A DNA stretch of 64,000 nt, taken from Hymenobacter duratus. GTDB lineage: Bacteria > Bacteroidota > Bacteroidia > Cytophagales > Hymenobacteraceae. Of the stretch, positions 1 to 7,499 are shown piece after piece (the first letter of the stretch is position 1; every line of letters begins with the position of its first letter). A program made the position numbers and the translations under genes. A model generated the notes under the pieces. That model searched no databases. It had not been told where the DNA came from and was given only the letters and a program-made list of their open reading frames with translations. The stretch lies in contig NZ_JACWZZ010000002.1 in NCBI RefSeq assembly GCF_014698995.1, forward strand, positions 558,001 through 622,000, read 5' to 3'.

Positions 1-51
1 CACGTTGGAGCGAGGCTGGCTGGCGACGGGTTTTATTGTATTAATAGCCAC
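1..51 (-). CDS. N-terminal fragment of the gene after rsmH (ftsL position)
   Basis: Seventeen codons are visible, starting from a GTG at 51 and running off the left edge; the peptide begins MAINTIKPVASQ. It starts 42 bases after the rsmH stop. In Bacteroidota the gene after mraZ-rsmH is normally ftsL, a small single-pass divisome protein with a basic cytoplasmic head, and the peptide would fit such a head. No ATG is available in this frame between the rsmH stop and the edge. The call rests on position, and the fragment is too short to prove by sequence. Confidence 0.35.
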   Translation of the reverse strand, partial: MAINTIKPVASQPRSNV

Positions 52-93
52 AGGCGTGGGGTTCTTCGGGAGTTTTCAGGAAACAAACGCGGA

Positions 94-1041
94 TTACTCC
101 GGCCGTCTTATGGCAATGCGCAGCTTTGCACTTCGGGCGCGGCTGTTCAGGGCTACTTCGTCGGCGGAGGCTTCCACCGGCTTGCGGGTCAGCACCTCGA
201 AAGGTGTGTTGGTGTGGCCGAACAGGTCTTTCTCGGCTTCGCCAAAGAATTTGCCTTTCGCCATGAAGTTCTTCACCAGCCGGTCTTCCAGGGAGTGGTA
301 GCTCATCACTACCAGCCGCCCGCCGGGACGTAGCACCTGCGCCGTTTGCTCCAGCATTTCCTGCAGGGCCTTCATTTCGTCGTTGGCCTCGATGCGCAGC
401 GCCTGAAATACCTGGGCCAGGTACTTATTCTCCTTGCCGCGTGGCGTGCAGCTGGCAATAGCCTTTTTCAGGCCGGCAATGGTACTGATGGTTTGTCCGC
501 GCCGGGCAGCGGCCACCGTCTGGGCCAGCGTGCGGGCATTGGTTACCTCGCCATACATGCCGAAGATGCGGTGCAGGTCGCCTTCCGGATACTCGTTGAT
601 AATATCAGCGGCGGTGGGTCCGTCCTCGGCGTTCATACGCATGTCCAGCGGCCCATCGAAACGAGTACTGAAGCCGCGCTCCGGCGTATCAAACTGGTGC
701 GACGATACGCCCAAATCAGCCAGCAGGCTATCTACGGGCAGCGCGCCATGCTGCTGCAATTCGGTGTATAAGTCGCGGAAGTTAGCGCGGATGAACGTGA
801 ACTGGGGCCGGGCAAGCTTTTCGGCTTCGCGCTCGGCGTCAGCATCCTGGTCGAAGCTATAGAGGTGGCCTTCGCCGCTCAGATGCTCCAGAATACGAGC
901 CGAGTGGCCACCGCCGCCAAACGTCACATCCACGTAGCGGCCGCCGGGCTGCAAGTCCAAGGCCTCCAGGCACTCGCGCAACATCACGGGGCGGTGGTAG
1001 GCGGTATCGTTCTGGTACTCGTTATTGGGAGTCGTGCTCAT
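94..1041 (-). CDS. rsmH: 16S rRNA (cytosine-1402-N4)-methyltransferase RsmH
   Basis: This 315-residue protein methylates N4 of C1402 in 16S rRNA using SAM. The translation opens with YHRPVMLRECLEAL and VDVTFGGGGHS, the SAM-binding motif of the RsmH/MraW family, and later has DLGVSSHQFD and GGRLVVMSYHSLEDRLVK, both family hallmarks; the length is normal. The ATG overlaps the mraZ stop codon by four bases (ATGA), so the two are translationally coupled. The order mraZ-rsmH-(ftsL) is the conserved start of the division and cell-wall cluster, and transcription should come from the mraZ promoter. Confidence 0.97.
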   Translation of the reverse strand: MSTTPNNEYQNDTAYHRPVMLRECLEALDLQPGGRYVDVTFGGGGHSARILEHLSGEGHLYSFDQDADAEREAEKLARPQFTFIRANFRDLYTELQQHGALPVDSLLADLGVSSHQFDTPERGFSTRFDGPLDMRMNAEDGPTAADIINEYPEGDLHRIFGMYGEVTNARTLAQTVAAARRGQTISTIAGLKKAIASCTPRGKENKYLAQVFQALRIEANDEMKALQEMLEQTAQVLRPGGRLVVMSYHSLEDRLVKNFMAKGKFFGEAEKDLFGHTNTPFEVLTRKPVEASADEVALNSRARSAKLRIAIRRPE

Positions 1042-1511
1042 GCGGCAAGGGAGCCGCCAGGCCCGGTTTCGTTGGTCAGGAATTTCTGGGCCAGCTTTGA
1101 GAAGCTCTGCTGGTCCTTGATGAGGTATTCGTCGTAGCGGGCGGTATCCCAGATTTCGCAGCGGTTACCGAGTCCCACGATAATGGCCTCCTTCTCCAGG
1201 CCGGCGTAGCGCCGCATGGAGCCGGGCAGCATAAACCGCCCAATGCTGTCCAGTTCTACCTCCGTCATACCCCGGAAGAAATTGCGCTGGAACTGGCGGT
1301 ATTCCTCGTTGAACTCATCCAGCGCCATCACCTTGTCATGAATTACGCGCCAGGCCTCCAGCGGATACAGCACGAGGCAGGGCTCGAACCCACGCACCAG
1401 CACAAGCTGCCCGGCCGAGGCTTGTGGCAGACTGCCCTTCACCTTGGCCGGCAGCACCAGCCGCCCTTTCGGGTCCAGCTTGCAGTCGTATTCGCCGGAG
1501 AGCAGGTTCAT
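1038..1511 (-). CDS. mraZ: Division/cell-wall cluster transcriptional regulator MraZ
   Basis: MraZ is an AbrB-fold DNA-binding protein that represses its own operon. From the ATG at 1511 it is 157 residues and begins MNLLSGEYDCKLDPKGRLVL, the first of two MraZ domains; the second contains LDSIGRFMLPGSMR. The frame stays open upstream to 1574, but the added residues match nothing in the family, and the promoter at 1545-1574 would then lie inside the gene, so 1511 is preferred. It overlaps rsmH by four bases. Three operator repeats lie upstream at 1574-1597. Confidence 0.95.
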   Translation of the reverse strand: MNLLSGEYDCKLDPKGRLVLPAKVKGSLPQASAGQLVLVRGFEPCLVLYPLEAWRVIHDKVMALDEFNEEYRQFQRNFFRGMTEVELDSIGRFMLPGSMRRYAGLEKEAIIVGLGNRCEIWDTARYDEYLIKDQQSFSKLAQKFLTNETGPGGSLAA

Positions 1512-1544
1512 GGATGAGAGGAGGGCATGGAAGAGGGATGTTAG

Positions 1545-1574
1545 CAAAAGTACGGAATGCCTCAGAAAAGGCAA
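1545..1574 (-). promoter_or_regulatory. Promoter of mraZ-rsmH
   Basis: On the minus strand a TTG at 1574-1572 is followed by 19 bases and then TACTTTTG at 1552-1545. This matches the Bacteroidota consensus, in which a -33 TTG/TTTG is followed at 19-21 bases by TAnnTTTG. The -7 element ends 33 bases before the mraZ ATG. The -33 element abuts the first MraZ operator repeat, which suits autorepression. Confidence 0.7.
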
Positions 1575-1597
1575 CCACTATTTACCATTTTCTACCA
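1574..1597 (-). promoter_or_regulatory. MraZ operator: three TGGT repeats at 10-bp spacing
   Basis: On the minus strand TGGT occurs at 1597-1594, 1587-1584 and 1577-1574, so the repeats are exactly 10 bases apart and lie on one face of the helix. MraZ is known from E. coli and mycoplasmas to bind short direct repeats with this one-turn spacing (TGGGN-type). The last repeat touches the -33 element. The TGGT variant is read directly from the sequence; binding is inferred. Confidence 0.7.
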
Positions 1598-1780
1598 CTT
1601 CCTGAAAACCGCCTTTTTAAGCTGCAAACCCACTTTTTCAACTCATCTATCTGAATTTCGCCGGCTGCAAACCCGGATCAGGAGCGGTTTTGCCAATATG
1701 GCAGTCCCGGTAATCATCTTTCCGCGTTGGGAGTTCCGAGGCGCTGAAACTCACCAATTTGTTCGGTAATTTGCCTGCCG

Positions 1781-1805
1781 TAGTAACTGCAAAGTTCAGT
1801 TACTA
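1781..1805. promoter_or_regulatory. 9-bp inverted repeat upstream of the VCBS protein gene
   Basis: TAGTAACTG at 1781-1789 and CAGTTACTA at 1797-1805 form a perfect 9-bp inverted repeat with a 7-base spacer, about 40 bases before the proposed TTG start at 1846. It could be an operator or the base of a leader hairpin. The rest of 1598-1845 shows no gene and no clear -33/-7 pair. Confidence 0.3.
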
Positions 1806-1845
1806 GGGCCTAAGTCCTATTACCCAGCCTGCTTATTCTGCCTGC

Positions 1846-4800
1846 TTGATTCTAACTCCTACTTTCGTTTTTGCCCGCCGGGTTTCCAAGCCAGCTTCCC
1901 GCGTTATTCGCAGTGCTAAATGGGGCGGCCTGGCGGCTTTTTTACTACTTGGGCAGGCAGGGCACGGGCAAAACACGGTAGTTAGCCGTGCTCCGGCGCG
2001 CAACGCCACAGCCGCCGTCCGGACGGCGCCGGTCAGTGCTACATTTGCCCAGGCTATTTCCTCGGCTTCGGCCGGCAACCTGCGCGTGTTCAGCAGCCAG
2101 CGCCAAGGGCGCCGTACCGGTTCGGTAAGCGGCGGAGGCAGCCGTACCCTTTCCTTTAACCCGAACTACCCGCTGCTGCCGGGCGAGTTACTAAGCGTTA
2201 GTGTGCCCCCCACCCTGCTGACTGCCAGCGGTGGCACGCCCGTAACGCGGCAGGTATACCAGTTTCGGGCCGCTGCCGGAGGTACCAGCCGCGGCTACTT
2301 CACCGACTCGACCACCATCGGCCAGGCGGGCACCCGCAACGTGCTGCTGGGCGACGTAGATGGCGACGGCGACCTGGATATGGTGAGCGTAGCGGGCATA
2401 TTTTCTGCCCGCATTCGTCTCAACAACGGCACCGGGCAGTTTGGGGCGGGTTCCAGCGTGGTAGTGGCCGGAGACCCGGCCGGCCTGGCGCTGGCGGATG
2501 TGGACAACGATGGTGACCTGGACCTGCTGGCCACCGATGCCCAGAATGCCGCCGCCGCCGTCTGCCTGAACAATGGCAGCGGCGAGTTTACCGGGTCGGT
2601 TTTCGGGGCGCAAAACGTGCCCGTAGGGCCGCGGCCGGTTAGCGTGGCAACCGGTGATATTGATGCCGATGGCGACCTGGATTTTGTGACGGCCAATGAA
2701 TCCGGCAACTCGGCCAGTGTCAGTTTCAACAACGGCAGCGGCGTATTCAGCGCTGTTACCACGGTAGCTGTCGGCCAAAACCCTAACACCGTGACGCTGG
2801 CCGACGTGGACGATGACGGGGACCTGGACCTGCTCACCACCGATGGCACCAGCAACACAGTAAGCCTGCGGCTCAACAACGGCCTGGGCATATTCAGCGG
2901 CGCTGGCAGCGTGGCGGTTGGCACCGCCCCCAGCGACCTGGCCCTGGCGGACTTCGATGCCGACGGCGACCTGGATCTGCTGGTGACCAATGCCGGCAGC
3001 GGCACCGTTAGCTTGCGGCTGAACAGCGGAGGCGGCGTATTCGGAGGCACTACGGAACTGGCGCTGAGCGGAGGCAGCACGCCCTCGGCACTGTTTATCG
3101 GGGATGTGGACGCCGACAGCGACCTGGACTTTGTGGTGGCCCAGGGCACAGGAGGCGCAGTTTCGACCTTCAAAAACAACGGCTCAGCCACTTTCACCCT
3201 GCAGAACACGCCCCTGGTGGTTGCCGGCCTGCAATCCTCTGGCGTAACGCTCGGCGACGTAGATGGCGACCTGGATCTGGATGTGGTAGCTGTGGATGGC
3301 GGCGCGTCCACGGTAGTGCTGGGCCGCAACGGGCAGGCGCCGGCGCCGCCACGCATCCTATCTTTTGCGCCCGGAAGCGCCCCGGCAGGCAGCACCGTGA
3401 CGATTACCGGCACCGATTTTACCAGCGCCAGCGCCGTAACGTTTAACGGAACTCCGGCCACGTCATTCACAGTCATATCGGCCAACAGGCTTACGGTAAC
3501 GGTTCCGGCCGGAGCTACCAGCGGCCTGCTGACGGTTACGACACCGTTGGGCGTGGCAACCTCTACTACACCCTTCCAGCTTACACTGGGCATTATCAGC
3601 ACCCTGCCCGCGCGCAATGCCTTGAATGTAAGCCGCGACGCTAACCCAACCCTCACCTTTGGACAGTCCCTGGCCCCCGCCACGGGTACGGGGGTGCGGG
3701 TGTTTGGCTCGCGGCTGGGCGGGCGCAAGGCGGGCACAGCCACAACGAGCGGCACCACTTTCACCTTCGATCCGGCGCAGGACTTTGCGCCGGGCGAACT
3801 AGTGAGCGTGACGGTGCCCGGTACCGTGCAAAGCAGCGGCGGCCTGCAGGCGCAGAAACAGGTACTGCAATTTACGGCCGCGGCGGGCGGAACCGGGCAG
3901 GCTAATTTCACGGCCCTGCCCAGTACCCCCGTCGGCTACAATCCCATTCAGGTGGTTTTGGCCGATGTGACCGGCGACGGCACCCTGGACCTGCTTACCA
4001 CGCTGGCCTATCACATGACGGTGCAGGTTGGCATGGGCAATGGCCACTTTGGCGCCGCCGATACGCTGGCGCAGTTCTCTAACTATCTAGACCCAAACGG
4101 TATCAGCCCCGTTGATTTCGACGCGGACGGCGACCTGGACCTGCTCACAACCTTTCAAACACCCTACCAAGGCAAGGCAACAACCACCTGGGTTAACAAC
4201 GGCAGCGGCGCCTTTACCCGGCGCCAGACGCTGACGACGGGCAGCTCGGAGGGGCCAGCCGTCGGCGACGTAGATGGCGACGGCGACCTGGACTTTGTGG
4301 TGTCAGCGAGTGTGGGAAGCACCACGGAGATTTTTACGGGCGTCAATGATGGCAACGGCAACTTCACGCTGCGGGCGCTGGCCACCGGATATGCCTCGAG
4401 CGAAGCCAGCTACCTGGCCCTGGGTGACCTGGACAACGACGGCGACCTGGACCTTGTAGCAGGCCAGAACGCCATATCATCCCTGCGAATTCGCCTGAAC
4501 GATGGGCAAGGCAACTTCAGCAGCCCCACCGAAATCATGACGGGTGCCTACACGGAGGCGCTACAGGTAGCCGACATCGACGGCGACCAGGACCTGGATA
4601 TCATTGTGAGCCTGTTTAACTCGTATTCGGGCAATTCCAATGCCGTACGCATCTACCTGAACAATGGGCAGGCGGCCTTCAGTGCCGGGCAGGTGATACC
4701 TATGGGCAACAACTACGCGCCCAGCTTAGCCACTGGTGACCTGGACGCGGATGGCGACCTGGACCTGGCACTATGCGGCGTAGGGTCCAATTCCTTGGGC

Positions 4801-6870
4801 ATTTACCGCAACGATGGCAGCGGAACATTTGCTCCTTCCTCCACGCTGCAAGGCGGCTGGGTCGCCTACGGGCTTACGCTGGGTGATGTAGATGGTGACG
4901 CTGACCTGGACCTGGTCAACGTGACGGCCAATGGCCAGACGCTCGACGTTTTCCTGAACCAGGCCCCGGCTCCTGCCAACCTGAGCTTTACGCCAGGCAC
5001 TGGCCCGGTAGGCACGAGCGTAATCGTGACCGGCACTAATTTCATCAACGTCTCGAAGGTGGAATTCAATGGCCTGAGCGCTGCGTATGTGGTCGACTCG
5101 CCAACGCAGCTGACGGCTACCGTACCCACTGGCGCCCGCACCGGCCCTGTTCGGGTGACGACCGGCGGCGGCACCGTTACCAGCACGGCCGTTTTCACGG
5201 TGCTGGTGCCCACGCCGCCCGTAGTGACGAGCTTCAGCCCGGCCCGCAACGACCCGGCCATTCTGCGCACGGCGCCGGTGGTGGTGAGCTTCTCGCAGAA
5301 CATTACGGCGGCTACGGCTGGCAACCTGCGCGTATTTGGCTCGCAGCTGCGCGGGCAGCGGCCCGGCACGCTCACGGGCGCCGGCACTTCCACCCTCACC
5401 TTCCGCCCTACCCAAAATTTTGCCGCTGGCGAACAGGTGAGCGTCAGCATTCCAAGCAGCCTGCAGGGGCCGCTGGGTGGCAGCACGGTACCGCAGGTAC
5501 TGCAGTTTACAGTAGCAGCCAGTGGCACCGGGCGCGGCCAGTTTGTAAGCCGCCCCAACGTGGCGACGGGGGCCGCCCCGTTGGAGGTGGCCGTCGCGGA
5601 TTTCAACAACGACGACCTACTGGACCTGCTCACTGTCAATACCAACAGTTCCACGCTGAGCCTGCGTTTCGGCTGGGGCGGCGGTAACTTCAGCGGCTCC
5701 ACTGAGGTGGCAGTTGCTAGCGTGACACGCTCCGTTGCCGTCGGAGACGTGGATGCCGACGGCGACCTGGACCTGGCAGTAGGCAGCTTCAATACCGCTA
5801 ATACGGTAGAAATCCTGCTCAACAACGGCCGCGGGCAATTTATGGCTGCTCTTCCCGTGCCAGTTGGCGGAGGCACCTATAGCCTGGCGCTAGCCGACAT
5901 CAACAGCGACGGAACCCTGGACCTGATAGCCAGCAGCACTGCGAACAGTGGCGTAAGCCTGCGCTTCAACGACGGGCAAGGCCACTTCAGCGGCACAACT
6001 AACCTGCCGGTCAGTTCCTGCTACGGAATAAGCACCGGCGACCTGGACAACGACGGCGACCTGGATCTGGTAGCCATTACGGGTGGCTCTGCCTCGGCCG
6101 TGCTATTCGCCAATGATGGGGAAGGCAATTTTACGCAGAGTGGTTTCTACCTGCTGGGCAACAACAACACGGTGTGGCAAGGCAAGGTGCGCATGGGAGA
6201 CGTAGATGCGGACGGCGACCTGGACTTTATCGTCTCAACGGGGCAGCAAGTAAATTCGACGATTGTGCTGCTGCGCAACAACGGCAACGGCACCTTCGCA
6301 ACCCCTGAACACCTTGCCCTGAACACGACTGCCCACGACGCCGTGCTGGCCGATGTTGATGCCGACGGGGATTTGGACCTGATCAGCAGCAATGCCTACT
6401 CGCTCAGACTGGAGGTGTCACTGAACAACGGCACGGGCACGTTCAGCCGCGGCGCCACGCTCACAGTGAATGGCGACCCAAGAGCCCTGGCTACCGGCGA
6501 CCTGGACCGGGACGGCGACCTGGACCTAGTGACGGCTAACCCGGGCACAAATACGGCTAGTGTGTTGCTGAATGGCGGCACCGTGCTCGGAGCCACCGCT
6601 GGTATGGCATCTACTGCCGAGCTACAGAGCTACCCCAACCCCGCCCACGGCTTCTTCACGCTCCGCCTGGCACCGGATCTGGCCGCGCGGGCTACCCAGC
6701 TGGTATTACTCGACGCGTTGGGGCGGCAGGTGCAGGCGCAGTCCCTGAGCCGGTTGCCGGCCCATGGCGAAACCGAAGTTGATGTGCGTACCCTCAGCCC
6801 CGGCCTGTACCTGCTCCGGGTGCAACTCCGTGACGGGCACCAGCTGACCCAAAACCTGATGCTGGAGTAA
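1846..6870 (+). CDS. Secreted VCBS/FG-GAP triple-propeller protein with T9SS sorting domain
   Basis: This is a 1674-residue secreted protein. A hydrophobic export signal (core near residues 27-40) is followed by three modules. Each begins with a SbsA/Ig-like-5 domain (about 40-145, 585-680, 1125-1225) and then seven Asp-rich VCBS/FG-GAP units of the type DVDxDGDLDL. The first two modules end in an IPT/TIG domain (about 505-580 and 1050-1120). The third ends in a type IX secretion domain starting LQSYPNPAHG and containing LSPGLYLLRVQL. Seven units per block predicts three calcium-binding beta-propellers. The substrate is unknown; surface adhesion or carbohydrate binding is a guess. The start is TTG: no ATG or GTG is available between the upstream stop at 1804 and the signal peptide. 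A strong terminator follows. Confidence 0.85.
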   Translation: MILTPTFVFARRVSKPASRVIRSAKWGGLAAFLLLGQAGHGQNTVVSRAPARNATAAVRTAPVSATFAQAISSASAGNLRVFSSQRQGRRTGSVSGGGSRTLSFNPNYPLLPGELLSVSVPPTLLTASGGTPVTRQVYQFRAAAGGTSRGYFTDSTTIGQAGTRNVLLGDVDGDGDLDMVSVAGIFSARIRLNNGTGQFGAGSSVVVAGDPAGLALADVDNDGDLDLLATDAQNAAAAVCLNNGSGEFTGSVFGAQNVPVGPRPVSVATGDIDADGDLDFVTANESGNSASVSFNNGSGVFSAVTTVAVGQNPNTVTLADVDDDGDLDLLTTDGTSNTVSLRLNNGLGIFSGAGSVAVGTAPSDLALADFDADGDLDLLVTNAGSGTVSLRLNSGGGVFGGTTELALSGGSTPSALFIGDVDADSDLDFVVAQGTGGAVSTFKNNGSATFTLQNTPLVVAGLQSSGVTLGDVDGDLDLDVVAVDGGASTVVLGRNGQAPAPPRILSFAPGSAPAGSTVTITGTDFTSASAVTFNGTPATSFTVISANRLTVTVPAGATSGLLTVTTPLGVATSTTPFQLTLGIISTLPARNALNVSRDANPTLTFGQSLAPATGTGVRVFGSRLGGRKAGTATTSGTTFTFDPAQDFAPGELVSVTVPGTVQSSGGLQAQKQVLQFTAAAGGTGQANFTALPSTPVGYNPIQVVLADVTGDGTLDLLTTLAYHMTVQVGMGNGHFGAADTLAQFSNYLDPNGISPVDFDADGDLDLLTTFQTPYQGKATTTWVNNGSGAFTRRQTLTTGSSEGPAVGDVDGDGDLDFVVSASVGSTTEIFTGVNDGNGNFTLRALATGYASSEASYLALGDLDNDGDLDLVAGQNAISSLRIRLNDGQGNFSSPTEIMTGAYTEALQVADIDGDQDLDIIVSLFNSYSGNSNAVRIYLNNGQAAFSAGQVIPMGNNYAPSLATGDLDADGDLDLALCGVGSNSLGIYRNDGSGTFAPSSTLQGGWVAYGLTLGDVDGDADLDLVNVTANGQTLDVFLNQAPAPANLSFTPGTGPVGTSVIVTGTNFINVSKVEFNGLSAAYVVDSPTQLTATVPTGARTGPVRVTTGGGTVTSTAVFTVLVPTPPVVTSFSPARNDPAILRTAPVVVSFSQNITAATAGNLRVFGSQLRGQRPGTLTGAGTSTLTFRPTQNFAAGEQVSVSIPSSLQGPLGGSTVPQVLQFTVAASGTGRGQFVSRPNVATGAAPLEVAVADFNNDDLLDLLTVNTNSSTLSLRFGWGGGNFSGSTEVAVASVTRSVAVGDVDADGDLDLAVGSFNTANTVEILLNNGRGQFMAALPVPVGGGTYSLALADINSDGTLDLIASSTANSGVSLRFNDGQGHFSGTTNLPVSSCYGISTGDLDNDGDLDLVAITGGSASAVLFANDGEGNFTQSGFYLLGNNNTVWQGKVRMGDVDADGDLDFIVSTGQQVNSTIVLLRNNGNGTFATPEHLALNTTAHDAVLADVDADGDLDLISSNAYSLRLEVSLNNGTGTFSRGATLTVNGDPRALATGDLDRDGDLDLVTANPGTNTASVLLNGGTVLGATAGMASTAELQSYPNPAHGFFTLRLAPDLAARATQLVLLDALGRQVQAQSLSRLPAHGETEVDVRTLSPGLYLLRVQLRDGHQLTQNLMLE
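2341..6560 (+). repeat. 21 in-frame VCBS-coding repeats in three blocks of seven
   Basis: The DNA repeats a GATGTnGATGCCGACGGC-like core followed by GACCTGGAC, encoding the calcium-binding loop D-x-D-x-D-G-D-L-D. I count seven copies in each module, 21 in all, separated by roughly 150-200 bases of more variable sequence. Because the spacing is codon-based and the copies have diverged, this is a protein repeat and not a CRISPR or satellite array. It is a likely site for slippage and for assembly collapse. Confidence 0.85.
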
Positions 6871-6875
6871 ACAGG

Positions 6876-6910
6876 CCGGCCCGGCAGGAATCTTATACCT
6901 GCCGGGCCGG
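6876..6910 (+). terminator. Terminator after the VCBS protein gene
   Basis: A perfect 13-bp stem (6876-6888 with 6898-6910) closes a 9-base loop and is followed by TTTG. It starts six bases after the stop codon. Confidence 0.8.
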
Positions 6911-6943
6911 TTTGCTGTACAGCCACCTTTGCTAAGGATGTGC

Positions 6944-6951
6944 TACTTTTG
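6944..6951 (+). promoter_or_regulatory. -7 element just before the small Cys/His protein gene
   Basis: TACTTTTG matches TAnnTTTG exactly, but no TTG lies 19-21 bases upstream. It ends five bases before the ATG at 6957, so transcription would start at or almost at the start codon. Confidence 0.45.
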
Positions 6952-6956
6952 CACTT

Positions 6957-7406
6957 ATGGTATCCCCGCGTCCTGTCTCTCACCGGCTGTTCAGCTTGCT
7001 GCTGGCCCTGCTCGTCCTCGCCTCCTCGGTGGGCCTGACGGTGCTGCGCCATACTTGCCGGGAAAGCGGGCATACATCGGCGGATGTTATTTTCAGTACT
7101 CCCAAACACGGCTGTCCCACCCCTAAGCCGGCGGCAGAGCATGCCCACAGCAGCCAGATCAAAGGCGCGTGCTGCGACTTTAGCGCCCACCTGCACAAGC
7201 TGGAGGTGCCTGCGCCAGAACTGACCTGGGCCAAGCTGCTGCCCCCGCCGCTACTGGCGCCAGTGTGGCTGCCAGCCACTAGCTGGCCTACTCTACCCCC
7301 GGCTCCCCTGGTAGCACAGGCAGCAGCATGGCATGCGGCCGATAGTTCGCCGCCGCCCCGGGCCGGCCGCGTGCTGCTCACCTTTATTAGTGTGCTGGTA
7401 GTCTAG
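6957..7406 (+). CDS. Small exported Cys/His-rich protein (HYC_CC_PP-like), metal cluster
   Basis: This is a 149-residue protein with an N-terminal hydrophobic export segment (about 10-30), then LRHTC, a CC pair in KGACCDF, and Pro-Pro motifs (LLPPPLLAP). That order (H-x-C, then CC, then PP) resembles a small Bacteroidota family I recall as HYC_CC_PP, which often precedes a metal-related TonB receptor. The C-terminus is again hydrophobic (VLLTFISVLVV), so the protein may be anchored at both ends. It heads a probable three-gene set with the TonB receptor and the HMA protein. Cys, His and the genomic context suggest copper or another soft metal; no enzyme fold is visible. Confidence 0.6.
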   Translation: MVSPRPVSHRLFSLLLALLVLASSVGLTVLRHTCRESGHTSADVIFSTPKHGCPTPKPAAEHAHSSQIKGACCDFSAHLHKLEVPAPELTWAKLLPPPLLAPVWLPATSWPTLPPAPLVAQAAAWHAADSSPPPRAGRVLLTFISVLVV

Positions 7407-7499
7407 CCTTCATTTGGCGTGCCTCTTTGAGCCGCTATGGAATACAGCGCCCTTCAGCGCTGGCATTTTCTCCAGAATGAATGCTAACTCACTACAGAC

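Noticed and set aside
2295..3911. 538-codon minus-strand ORF inside the VCBS protein gene
   Set aside because: It is the antisense shadow of the GAC-rich VCBS repeats; the translation is Ser/Arg/Pro repeats with no domain, while the plus strand gives a coherent protein.
2341..6560. Regular repeat array considered as CRISPR or satellite
   Set aside because: Repeats are codon-phased, diverged, 150-200 bases apart and encode the calcium loop of VCBS units within one long ORF.
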